This document shows positions 10,866-21,546 of a stretch of 64,000 nt of DNA, one piece after another (position 1 is the stretch's first letter; every line of letters starts with the position of its first letter). Made by a program: the position numbers and the translations under genes. Where the stretch lies: contig CM061098.1 in assembly GCA_030770545.1 (NCBI GenBank), positions 11,949,001 through 12,013,000 of the forward strand. Reading direction: 5' to 3'. Below the pieces are notes generated by a model. That model worked only from the letters and a program-made list of their open reading frames with translations, did no database searches and was not told where the DNA came from. Source of the stretch: Macropodus opercularis. Taxonomy: Eukaryota; Chordata; Actinopteri; Anabantiformes; Osphronemidae.

Positions 10866-12691
10866 TCATAGCCAGGCCTTGTCCATGCTGGAGTAACAGT
10901 GGTCTGCGTCGGTGTGCGTTATGCTCAGTCCATCAGAGTCCACAGAGTCAAACATGATGCTCTCCACGTCAACCTCCACGTCCTCTGTGATGAAGAAACA
11001 TGTTCACATGGTCGGTTAAATGAGGCCAGGCTGATACGGCCGATACCACTTCCTACTGTAGTTTTTATTAAAAACATTTTCATTAGAAATGTATACAGAA
11101 TCAACTAAAAAAAGCAAGTGGATAACAGTGAGTGAGAGCCCTACCTCTGTCTGAATCCGACCTCTCGGAGGACATGGTCGACCCTTGGCTGTTGTTCCTC
11201 ATCCTCTCTGTGCCTCTCTGCAGCTGCTCCAGCCGGACCCTCAGCTCTCTCTGCTCCCAGAGCAGACGGCCCTTCAGCTCCTCCGCACGCTCATCCTGCT
11301 CCTGCAGCTTCTGAAGGCGGACGGCAAAAAAAAAAAAAAACGAATAAGAGAAAGGCTCAAGGAGCACATGCTAATCGCTGCAGGAAAACACTGCGTCCGT
11401 CGGAGGGCGTGCTGTCATGTAGGAGCAGGGCTTCCGCTGCCAGGGTGCTCCGCTTACCTTTATGTGAAGCTGGGCTCGCCTCAGCAGGTTGAGGGTGGTG
11501 TTCCTCATGGAGTCATGGGAGAGAGGGACTTGTTTCTTGAGCTGCTCCAGGCAGTGTCTCAACTGAGCTCGTCTAGAAAACAGCCACTGTTTAGGACTGG
11601 GATGTATATGCCCATCATAAAGCCAATGTCTTTGCTTAAAACAAGCCTAACTATGAAACTGTGATGCAAATACCTGTTTTTTTCCAGCTCGTTGTGAACG
11701 GACCTGCAATACAGGAAGGGAGCTTGTTTGATTCTCAAGTATATCGATGACAATAGCTGCTTCCTAGTGGTATTTAAGCTTGAAAGGGTGTTTCATCAAA
11801 ACTGAAAGTCCAACTTCACAACCACACCCTCCTGTCAGTTGCCAGTTACGTAATGAGCTCACCTATTGCCACCAGCAGAGATCTTCTTGCTCTTCTGTTT
11901 GTTTCTCTTGCAGGGGTGATCGGGGCTCAGAGGCAGGACCGAGGCATAACCATGTTCTGCTTCTGTGAAGGAAAGACGCTGCGTTACCAAAGCGGAGCCA
12001 AATCCCTGCATAAGCCTCACAATCAATGCTAAACAAACGTCCCTCTGCTGTTGACACAAGTGAATGTTTATTATCATCATCGATCGCGGCTGTAATAGCG
12101 TCAACGCGTTGCAGTAAATGGAGGAGGACAAAGCCTGTCGCTGTCATCCGCATCATCAGCTGGACGTTTGGGGTTTTGGCGCCATCCCTCCCTGTTTGCC
12201 AAACTACAAAAACTGGTTCTACAGTATCACGGTGATGCGAAACGGAAAATAAGCCGAGCACAGAGCCCTAGCAGTGAACGAAGCTTTCAGCAAAGCGCCG
12301 AGCTTCGCCCGTCTGTCGTTTATGGACCGGAGCAAGCGCCCAGCGCCGCTCGTCTCCTTTTTCAAACTGCACCAGGTTGGCGCCTTCGAGTACAATGATG
12401 CGAGCGATATGTAGGTCACTGAGTCAAATGGGAAACACCGGCTAAAAGCCCGCTCTGCAAAAACTCCTAAACAAACCACGGCAGCAGGAGCGACGCGTTA
12501 TGTCCGTGTCCCGCGTCCTGCGCGCACATTTAACGCTTCTGTCGTCTCATCTCGCATTTTGGTGGCATAGCAGTGATCAACTTCCTCTAATGAACACTGA
12601 CAGATGTCACAAAATACCGACCTCGCTCCCTCCTTTCCAGAAACTCCGCCGCACGCAGAAGCACCTGGATGTTGCAAAAGTTTCCTTCCAT
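10866..12691 (-). CDS. mxd3: MAX dimerization protein 3 (MAD3), bHLH-zipper repressor
   Basis: Minus-strand coding exons, in gene order, are 12691-12622, 11962-11863, 11703-11674, 11572-11458, 11310-11145 and 10984-10866 (600 nt, 199 aa). All phases agree. MXD3 pairs with MAX in the nucleus, binds CACGTG E-boxes and recruits SIN3 to oppose MYC. The SIN3-interaction domain is at 7-24 (NIQVLLRAAEFLERRERE), followed by EAEHGYAS. The bHLH runs about 57-105 with the DNA-reading H60, E64 and R68 of HNELEKNRRAQ, and the leucine zipper about 106-134. The acidic serine motif SSERSDSD precedes EDVEVDVES, and the protein ends KAWL as in human MXD3 (GAWL). The start is the ATG 18 nt before the SIN3-interaction domain. 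Human has ELEKRRR where this has EKNRR, the form used in MAD1. Exon 3 is only 30 bases. Confidence 0.95.
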
Positions 12692-12849
12692 TATTGTTGC
12701 GTTAAAAGAAAACAACGGCAGCTGTGCAGCCCACGGCGGCTCACTGGTCGGTAGCCTGAACTAAATGAAGCTGTGTTTGTGCTACGTAGTCAATCCCCAA
12801 TTCCCCAACGATGGTGCTGCTTTCACGTAAACTCGGAAATTTACCACAA

Positions 12850-12940
<91 letters not shown>

Positions 12941-13860
12941 GTTCATCGATAAACTGTGCGTCTTCTGAATTATTTTCATAATGTCATTATATATGTATGT
13001 CACATATCTTAAATTGCTCCAATAAAAGCCATCATTAGCTATAAAGTTTAAATTTCTTAGGGCTTTCTGCTACATGGAGTGACAGCATTGCTACGTGACC
13101 TATTATTTCTGTATAATAATGGTGAAATAAAACCATGCGTTTGCCATAATGCCGAGCACTGTGTAAATTTAACTTTTCCCGTTTTATTTATTGATTACAT
13201 TTCTTTAAATATGCTATTCATCAGACGGCTATGCTCATCGTCAGTCTCTAGACAGATGGTTACAATCACCCTAAAAGTAACAACATCAACAGCAAAGTAA
13301 TATAACAAGACATTAGGATACTCAATACAAAAGTACCATGTGCTAAAACACTACAGCAGAAACACAACAGAGACCAACCATCAACGAAAACAATGGAGGC
13401 AATTTGGTTCCAATATTTCCGAAAGCATTTGAAAGCATCCGTGGACGTCGCCGTCTGGCCCCATCTACTATGTAATAACTGCTTGTTAATTTTCCCAAAT
13501 ATAAATTGAATTAATGTATTGGTGAACAACAATAGTGACTTGTATCTATGCGCTTTTGTTGTAATTAAAGCCAGGCCTAAGACGTGTGTGCACCGCACAC
13601 TATTCCACTACGTCTTGTCATTATACTGAAATGTATTGTTCTTTATGTACATATATTTAACTAAAACTTATCTTACATCCCTATAACAACACCAGACTAT
13701 GACTATGACTAATAATAGACAATAGATTGATTAGAGGGCCTTATATAACCAAGCTACAGACTCGATGCGTGTTTAGATTAAATAAATATGATGTGCTGAA
13801 TTAAAACCAGTTGTCTGAACAGCTGGTGTTTGAGCAAGGGACGGGTTTAACTGAGTTTCC
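12692..13860. other. Intergenic DNA between mxd3 and fam193b (head-to-head)
   Basis: This gap must carry the mxd3 promoter at its left end and the upstream part of the fam193b promoter at its right end. Its main feature is the CA repeat at 12851-12938. The rest is AT-rich and I recognise no exon in it. Confidence 0.55.
12851..12938. repeat. (CA)44 microsatellite next to the mxd3 start
   Basis: A perfect 88-base CA run starts 160 bases upstream of the mxd3 ATG. On the mxd3 coding strand it reads (TG)n. Open frames of repeated Cys-Val through it are artefacts. Confidence 0.97.
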
Positions 13861-13889
13861 ATACAGAGAAGCGTAATGAGACGCTTGCC

Positions 13890-14050
13890 CTCACTAAAGA
13901 TGGCGCCTTGCGGCTTCGCTGCCTGTGTGCGGCTTCAGATGGGTTCTCCGCGTGAGCGTGAAGCCGCCGCGCCCGCACTTTCTTTAACCTGTGAACTCCA
14001 GAGTGTGTCAGTCCGCCGCCATATTGACTGTTGTCTTGACTGGAGGAGCT
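13890..14050 (+). promoter_or_regulatory. fam193b promoter with two YY1-type motifs
   Basis: AAGATGGCGCC near 13898-13909 and GCCGCCATATTG at about 14015-14026 match the YY1 core in both orientations. CpG is high between them. Both lie 120-250 bases before the fam193b ATG, where YY1 often sets start sites in TATA-less housekeeping promoters. The binding claim is inference. Confidence 0.45.
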
Positions 14051-14148
14051 AGAGAACATTTTGAGGTCCGAGAAGAAACGAAAGTGTGCTCGCAAAATCA
14101 CTGAAACTGGTGCAAACTTGGCCAAAGCGCATCACAAACGCCGTCGTG

Positions 14149-17100
14149 ATGGCAAGGAAGAAAAGCAAGCAGCAAGGGGCCGCCCAGAAGGAGACCGTGC
14201 CTGGGCAGCAACCCGCACCGAAGAGCCCAGTCTCTCCCGGCGATGCAGCTGGCGGCGGCGGCGGAGATGCTGGGCTGGATAGGCTGCCCACTACCAGGGC
14301 GAACCAGGTAGCTAGCAGCGAGCCGATCGCTGCGTTTAAACGACAGACGAGCTAGCCGCTGCGCTAGCACTTCTCTGCTAATCCCAGCATCCTCCATTGT
14401 CCCTTTATTTAATGTATCTCGCCGAGATCTTGCAGGGGTGAAGATACACGCTCCGCAGGTTGTCGCAAAGCTATTTCGGTTGTAATGTAGTGGTCGTGGG
14501 TGTAGAGCTTTACGTCGTTGGATGTGTAATTAAATAAATAAGACCCAGCTCCCAGCGTGCAGAATAGTCCCCGGCGGAAGGCTTCCAGGTACTGTGGCTA
14601 ACGTTGCAGCCGATCTGCTGTTGCCGGACAGGTGACATTGCTCCGGGGACGGGTCGTCCCATTTCTGGCGATTGCAGCTCCTCATCCGCCCGGCTAGCGT
14701 TAGCCAAGAGGCTAGCCGGGCTATCACCCCCAGCTAGCGTGCTGCAAGCGTGCTCCCAGCCCACACTTGAACCCATCCACAGCAGCTAATCGGCTAGTGT
14801 GCTAAAACCAACAACGGGGTCAACTCCGGGACCTGGTTCAAGTGGTTTGATTCGCTTTATCGCTCGACTCTGGAGCGTGGCAGGACTCAATGTCAGAAGT
14901 TTCAGCGCATGCAGTGGAACTAATGATGCCTAGCTAAATGGTTAGCGTAGCTGTGTGGGATGAGGGTGATCACTAATCCTAAACAAGAGTAGCTGGTGCT
15001 CTGCAGGCTGCTCCACTGTTACCTCAGCAGGCAGCAGCCCACATGTGTAGCCTGACTGACAGCTGGCCGGGCTGAGATATTACATTTTATACCACATGTG
15101 TATAAATTCAATTCACGTCACTGTATTGAGAAATGTTATCAGTTTTTTTGCAACATGGAATAAAAGCATAACTCGTCACAGTTTAACTAGCAATCACAAC
15201 GCTGTATATTTTTTTTATCCTCTGTTTCTCAACCCAGCCTATGCACACCTGCTGCCTGCTGTGCCACCGTGAATTTAAGGACTGGGGGGCAAACTCTGTC
15301 AACGGGCTCCCAGGGGCCCAGGGGACCAAGCTGGCTGATGCTGTGCCTGCGCTCTCCCAGGCCTTATTGCGGGAGGTGCCGGGGCGTAAGCTTGCTGATG
15401 CCGTGCCCTCGCTGTCTCAGTCCTTGCTGGGAGAGGTGCCTCTGTGGATCTGTCAAAGCTGCTGCAAGAGTGTGGAAGAGGAGGAGAGGCGGAGCACCCA
15501 GGAGCAGCCAACACAGGTAAATGACAGGAGACGGATTTAGGTCATATGTCTGGGTCCTTTTCATGACCTCTTTTATAACGTTTTAGGTGAAGTGTATATT
15601 TCTGTAGACTGAGGTGATATCACCCTTATTCCTCATACAAGGGACTTGCATGCTCTTACTTGTAGTAAATCCGTGAGAGGTTTTTGCCTATTCAAAAGTA
15701 GCTTGTTAGGTAATGATGATTCAGTTGGACAGACACTTACCTTTGATTTCTGTTCTCATGAAAATAGATTTACATGAACATTAATTAATTCTGACTGCAT
15801 GCAGACCTGGTGCTCAAGATGTTTTCCTTTTGATGCTTTCTTTCTCTTGGCTATAAAGTGGTAATGTTAAAAATAGCGAAGAGACAACAGACAAAAGGAT
15901 TCCTGTACCATCTTCTGCTTGTTTTTATGTGATGTTTGGTTGCTTTTGATATTCTTAGATATCTAAAAATGCTGCAGTGAGATTTTTTTGAACATGTCAT
16001 TAATGAAGCTATTGTTTGGTCCTACTAGTGCCAAACTGTGAGTATGCATGGACAGCCAGCATTAGAAGAGCTCTCTTTCCTTTCAGGTACCATTGTCACA
16101 CTCTTCGTCTTGCAAGTCTCAGACCTGTGGGAACGGTTACCCAGAGCAAAGTACTGTAGACTGGGACCCGAGTTCCTTCCTGTCAGCTCACAAACTGTCC
16201 GGTCTCTGGAACTCCGCCCACGCCAACGGAGTGGAACACTGCAACCACAACACTTCGTCACACTCTCAACAAGGTCTGTTATCAAAAGACATGAAACAGC
16301 TCAATGAGTGTATTAGGTGAAAATGAAGTTGAAATCAAAGTTTTACGCTGTGTTTTAAATTTCAAATACATTGTTTTGGTAGATCAGAGATACCTGATCG
16401 CAGTATCATAATCAGATAATTGAATGTGAAAGTGAGGTGAGGAATGTTTGACGGGCATGGGAAGGGCAGTTGTTTATAAACTAGGTAGTATGGTTGTCAT
16501 ACTAGATTAATGTTAGTATATTTAACATTAGACATTAGATTTAATGTCAGTAAAGTTAAGGAAAATGATTATCTTAATACCAAAGCGTTTTTTGTTCTCC
16601 AGGTATAACAGCAGGAACAGCATGTTATGAAAAAAGAGGACTTCATGAAGCACCTGGGAAATCTGTAAAATCATCAGGGGTGAAAGTGTGTCCCTACAGT
16701 CACCCATCATCCCAGAATTCCAGTGGATCTTCTGCTGGTAACTCTCTGTCTACCTCAGCAGACCTTTGTAAGACCACTCCCAAGCACTTCAAGACCACGT
16801 GCCGTCGACCAACGCCACCAGGTACGTTTTTCTTCAGACTTTTCATATTAAATAGTTATTTATTATTTTTGTATTAAATGTTTAAAAGGTCTTACAGAAT
16901 GTACAAGACCATAATGTCTAGCATATGACATGTCTTTTAGTAAAACTTGAAATAATTATTTAGCATTGTTTTTGTAGGACATCATTTAGTAATGTTCTAC
17001 AGTAATTACAGAAATTCTCCAGCGAAGTGTATATCAATGTACTTTATGTACATGACTTTGTGTTTTTTGCATCTGTTAGTCATAGTTATTCCTGTTTTTG

Positions 17101-19836
17101 CATTGTCCAGGTGAAGCCTTCCATCCCAGTGACCACCATCAACACACAGACTTGTCTGTACCCCCAAATAGTCCTACTGGTTTGTCATTGCAGCATTCCT
17201 CCCTCCTGCCCCCAAAGCCAAGCTCTGGGCAACACGGTCATGTAACCACCCCATCAGGCACTGGTGTGGCAACTCACGCTCCATTCTCACCAGTGGTACC
17301 GAGCCTACATGGCCCTACAGCCAAACTCAACTCTCCTAGTCCAGATAGTCCAACATCTGTCCATAAGCCCAGCCCATGCAAAAACTCCCACATTCCTCCC
17401 GTGAACACACAACACAGCAAACTGGGCACGTCTCTATGTAACCACTCCTGCAATGGACACAGTCAGGGAACAGTACCCACCTCCAGTGTTGGTCATCTGA
17501 CAGCTGGGGCCTGCAGGTTAGTGTATCCAAACATTAGATTTTTGAGGATGGGCAAATGACAAATTGACTTTGTAAATGTTTTGATTCATAAATCAGATGC
17601 TTTCACATAGTTATCTTTACGGCAATTCTTTTTTTTGTAGGGATCAGGCATGTAAGGGGCACAAAATGACTAATGGGAATTTGTGCCACCCTTCATCGGA
17701 GTTGGATGAGGTGGAGGATGAAGACAGCAGCTCTGAGAGGAGCTCCTGTGCCTCCTCCTCCACCAACCAGAAGGACGGGAAGTACTGCGACTGCTGCTAC
17801 TGCGAGTTTTTTGGACACAATGCGGTACTTTGAAACGTTACCTTTTTAGAAATACTAATTACAACTTAATTCTACTATTAAATATTTCTAGAAGTTAACA
17901 TTTTAAAAAATAAATCATTATTGTCGTGTGCTATTTGACCACAGCCTCCAGCTGCACCAACTAGCCGAAACTACGCAGAAATCCGAGAGAAACTGCGCTC
18001 TCGCCTGACCCGACGAAAAGAGGAGCTACCTCAGCGTCAAGATTCAGAACTGACAATGCCCAGCTCCATTGACAACCGAGATGTGGACGAGCTGCTAGAT
18101 TTCATAAACAGTTCAGAACCCAAACCCGTAAATAGTGCCAAGGCTGCCAAAAGGGCACGACACAAACAGAAGAAGAAGGTATATTAAATCAAAGTATATA
18201 AAGGTAGTTTATGTGAATGTCTCTGTCCGTGTATATTGGGTAATTTGACTTATAAAGCCTGTTTTAATGATTTTGATACAGTTAGACTGAATTACATATA
18301 TGCATTATTTCCACTGGATCCTGTGTGAATACTGCTACGAATGAAAAGTACGACAAAGAGAGACAATTAAGTGCGTGCGTTTTTGTTTCATTCCCATTTA
18401 TGCTCCATGTGTGTTTCAGGAAAAAGCTCAGCAAGGCAACACGGGTGGTGCAGGCGATCCCCACTCCAGTCCCTCTGAACCTGTTGACCCGCTCATCGCA
18501 GATGGTCCAGAAGCCAGTCGGTTGTTGGACTGGCCTCAACTGGAGCTGGAGCGTGTCAACAGTTTCCTCACCAGTCGGCTCGAAGAGATTAAGAACACCA
18601 TCAAAGACTCCATTCGAGCCTCGTTTAGTATGTACGATCTCAATCTGGATGTCAATGACTTCCCAAAGAAGGCAGCCACATTGGAGGGCAACCATTTACT
18701 GTCCCACCTCAACGGTTCCTCTGACTTGCAGCAGATAGACCTTGACCTTGCTCCTCTTTCACTGGGCTCATTTAAAAGCCACTTGGACCTGGTTAATGGC
18801 TGGGAAGATACAACAACGGTGCCAGCTTCTATTACCACCACACCACCGGGGGTCACTACTGCTGCATCAAAGGACATCCAGCGATTGCACACTACCCCAA
18901 GTCTTTCAAAGCTTATAAGAGTTCGCTCCCCAGAAAGATGCACTTCCACTGGATCTGACAGTTTGCCACAGGTGCTAGCACAAACAACTGCTAAATCAAA
19001 GGAGGACACCCCTGATCCCAAAAACACAACTGGGATCAGTGGTGCAAAGTCAAAGAAGAATAAAAAGCAGCAGCAAAGACAGGACCAAACTGTGTCAGAG
19101 CAAAGTTCCAACAAACCAACCAAAGCTGCCTGTGGGAATGAAACACAGAAAACAAGCGAGTGTAAAGAAATGGCTTCTAATGGGCCAAAAACTGGCAACA
19201 GACAAACGCAGCATTCTGCAGACAGCCAGAGAAATGGGTCCAAGAAAGCAGAGGAGAGCAGATCATCCAAACATGCTGCAAATGGAACAAATGGCCTCTC
19301 GAATGTACAAAGAGGGAAAGGTGACACAGACACAAGGGGAGGCCGGTCTGAGCAGGATTCAGAGGGCAAAGCTCATGCCACCGTTCCTGTAAATGGACAG
19401 CTGCAGCAGCAGTCCAAGGGGAAAAATAAGAAGAACAAGAATAAGGGGGAGAAATCCAGCAGTGCAATCGGTATAGGACAGCATCTACATTGGCAACGCT
19501 GTGCAGTGCATATTGTTCCCAATTTGATGTTTTCATCTAATCCAACCTTTATTTCTGTTCTTTAGATGATGTGTTTCTCCCAAAAGACTTGGATCCAACT
19601 GAAATGGATGAGATTGATCGTGAAGTGGAATACTTCAAAAGGTACGTTCAGATTGGTTCACACTGGTTAAAATAAATGCATCACTAACAGAGTATTTAAT
19701 TTTTTTTCCTAATTTTTTGTGTGTCGTTGTTACATGTAGGTTTTGCCTTGATTCAGCAAAACAAACTCGCCAGAAGGTAGCAGTGAATTGGTCCAACTTC
19801 AGCCTCAAAAAGGTTCCTTCCAATGCAGCTCAATAA
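14149..19836 (+). CDS. fam193b: FAM193B family nuclear protein
   Basis: Coding exons are 14149-14307, 15238-15516, 16087-16273, 16603-16821, 17111-17516, 17641-17824, 17945-18178, 18420-19470, 19566-19641 and 19740-19836 (2892 nt, 963 aa). All phases agree. The biochemical role is unclear; human FAM193B has been reported in the nucleus. The basic start MARKKSKQQ is followed by a cysteine-rich region (CCLLCHREFKDWG, LWICQSCC). Further family marks are WDPSSFLSAHKLSGLWN, LCKTTPKHFKTTCRRPTPP, the cysteine cluster CDCCYCEFFGH (about 466-476), SRNYAEIREKLRSRL and AAKRARHKQ. The conserved FAM193 C-terminus spans about 907-963 (DDVFLPKDLDP, REVEYFKRFCLDSAKQTRQ, NWSNFSLKK). Exon 8 encodes about 350 mostly low-complexity Lys/Gln/Ser-rich residues. 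Exon 2 carries a tandem 20-residue duplication (see 15328-15447). Confidence 0.94.
14688..14721. repeat. Perfect 11-bp inverted repeat in fam193b intron 1
   Basis: The arms GCCCGGCTAGC (14688-14698) and GCTAGCCGGGC (14711-14721) are exact reverse complements around a 12-base loop. The arms are GC-rich and could form a stable hairpin in RNA or single-stranded DNA. Confidence 0.85.
15328..15447 (+). repeat. Tandem 60-nt in-frame duplication in fam193b exon 2
   Basis: Two adjacent 60-base copies (15328-15387 and 15388-15447) encode KLADAVPALSQALLREVP and KLADAVPSLSQSLLGEVP, residues about 84-101 and 104-121. The copies differ mainly at synonymous and conservative sites, so the duplication is not brand new. 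The reading frame is kept. Confidence 0.9.
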
Positions 19837-21260
19837 CTTGGATGAATGCCGGGAAAAAGCTTCACACCACAAACTCTGTTCGGCCTGAGGCCTTCTCTCA
19901 TTCCCTGTTTTATTCTCTTCCTTACTAAGCCAAGGGACCCTGGTTCAAAACGATAATCTTCATTCAGAAGCTTTTCACTTTTGGCTGATAAGCCAAGGAT
20001 TTCTTTCGTACTCAAGACCAGTTTTACATTTTACTGCAATGTTCACCAAATAGCTAATTCAAAAATGGAAAAAGTCTGTGGAATCCACTGCATCCATGTT
20101 CTTACGTATGTAGTATGTAAACAAACAAAAATACACGAAATAAATGTTTTTACCAAAAATCAGAGACATTTTAACGTTGTTAAACTTCTGAATATCAGTC
20201 AACACAGTCTGATGTTCATCCATTACATTCTGCATTGCTAATGGCCCAACCACTACATCAGTGTCTGTAAACACGAAACACCATTCGTCTTTATATTTTA
20301 CAAAATATATCCCTGTCAAAAGGGAGGACAAGACAACTTTTTTTTTTAAAATTCGCTTCGAATCGTTTACTTAGTTCCTAATTGGGAATAACAAATTACT
20401 GAAGGACTGGTGATATAAATGAACTGACAAGTTGCTCGGCCTGCTACATTGTTACCTTTTGGTTCTTGCTAATCCCAGGTGTTTCAGGTTTCAGTACACC
20501 CAAAACACTAAAGCTATAGCTTTTCTGAGAATATATTAATTAACAGAGTATAACAGTTTGCTCACAAAATGCATCTTAAGCATAATCCCAATTAAGTACC
20601 TATGACAATATTTAATTTGGCGTATAGAACAGAAGTCACTTGTGAATTGGGGAAGGTTGAATGCGTCTCTTGTTTCTTATTCCTAAACTGTTACTTCTAC
20701 TTCTGTAGCCCTGGCGGTGACAGCTACACCATTGTGCCAAGTTAATTTTAACGTTGGACGCATCACACCATGTTCTTGACACCGTTCACTTTATTGCTTG
20801 TACATACTGAGTGATAATTTTGTCAGGCGTTCCTAAAGGTTGTGTTTGATATCACCATGCTGTTTCTTCCCCCTTTTCCTGTGTTGTGACCTTAGTGGCA
20901 CACTCCACTGAAGCTAGTCTGTCTGAAGTCCAAGTCTTGATTGTCTGAAATGATCATTAAGGAGCCATTACCTTTGGGACAAGGGCCTTGGGATTCACTC
21001 CAGTAACATGTTTTAGCTGATGGCTTTCATTGAGATGGATTCTGTGATTCTGTGCTGAGATTATAATTTTTTTTTCTTCGTATAACATCCCCGATGCTTT
21101 CCAGGTTATATTAAATTAGGAAAGATTATCTCAATGTTGCGAATGTAGATTTATACCAATAATAGCCACGTGTATCTTGGCTTGTTGCTTTTCATTTTTT
21201 TTATTCACTTTTGATACTGTGAAAAATCTTTCGTTCAGAAAGATTAAAAACAATACAATT
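19837..21260 (+). other. Long 3'UTR of fam193b
   Basis: This is AT-rich sequence without recognisable exons on either strand. It contains AATAAA at 20139-20144 and ATTAAA at 21243-21248, the latter followed by a GT-rich stretch. Alternative 3' ends about 0.3 and 1.4 kb after the stop are therefore plausible. The distal end would stop only about 100-200 bases before the ddx41 promoter. Confidence 0.5.
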
Positions 21261-21349
21261 TTGACAAAAAAAGAAAGTGTCGTCTCTGTTTTTAAGGCAT
21301 TTTTGTTTTCCATAATATTGCATCTAATCCTCCTGCTCCAGCTCTTCGC

Positions 21350-21546
21350 ATTGAGACGTTGGACGCGACGCGACGCGACGCTCCGGCGAAGTTTGACTCT
21401 TCCTGCGCCCCGTACCTACGTCACAGAGCTTCCTCCGTAAACATGCGAGTTAAGTCTATGTATTGAATTGTACTGAAATATAGTATTAACAGTTGGCAAC
21501 TCGTTGTCTTGACTTAGAGGGGGGCGCTGCTTTATCCCTTAATAAG
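21350..21546 (+). promoter_or_regulatory. ddx41 promoter with CRE-like site and GCGAC repeats
   Basis: Just before the ddx41 ATG there is a short GCGAC tandem run (about 21363-21381) and a TACGTCAC word (21417-21424) matching a CREB/ATF site. No TATA box is present. The gap to the fam193b 3' end is very small. Confidence 0.45.

Noticed and set aside
11863..12261. Extended minus-strand frame starting before mxd3 exon 2
   Set aside because: Only 11863-11962 is exon. The true first exon with the SIN3-interaction motif is at 12622-12691, and its phase matches.
12741..13003. Poly Cys-Val open frames
   Set aside because: They are translations of the CA microsatellite.
18536..19369. 277-codon open frame antisense to fam193b exon 8
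   Set aside because: It mirrors the long low-complexity exon, which lacks stops on the other strand by composition. The sense strand is supported by splice phases and family similarity.
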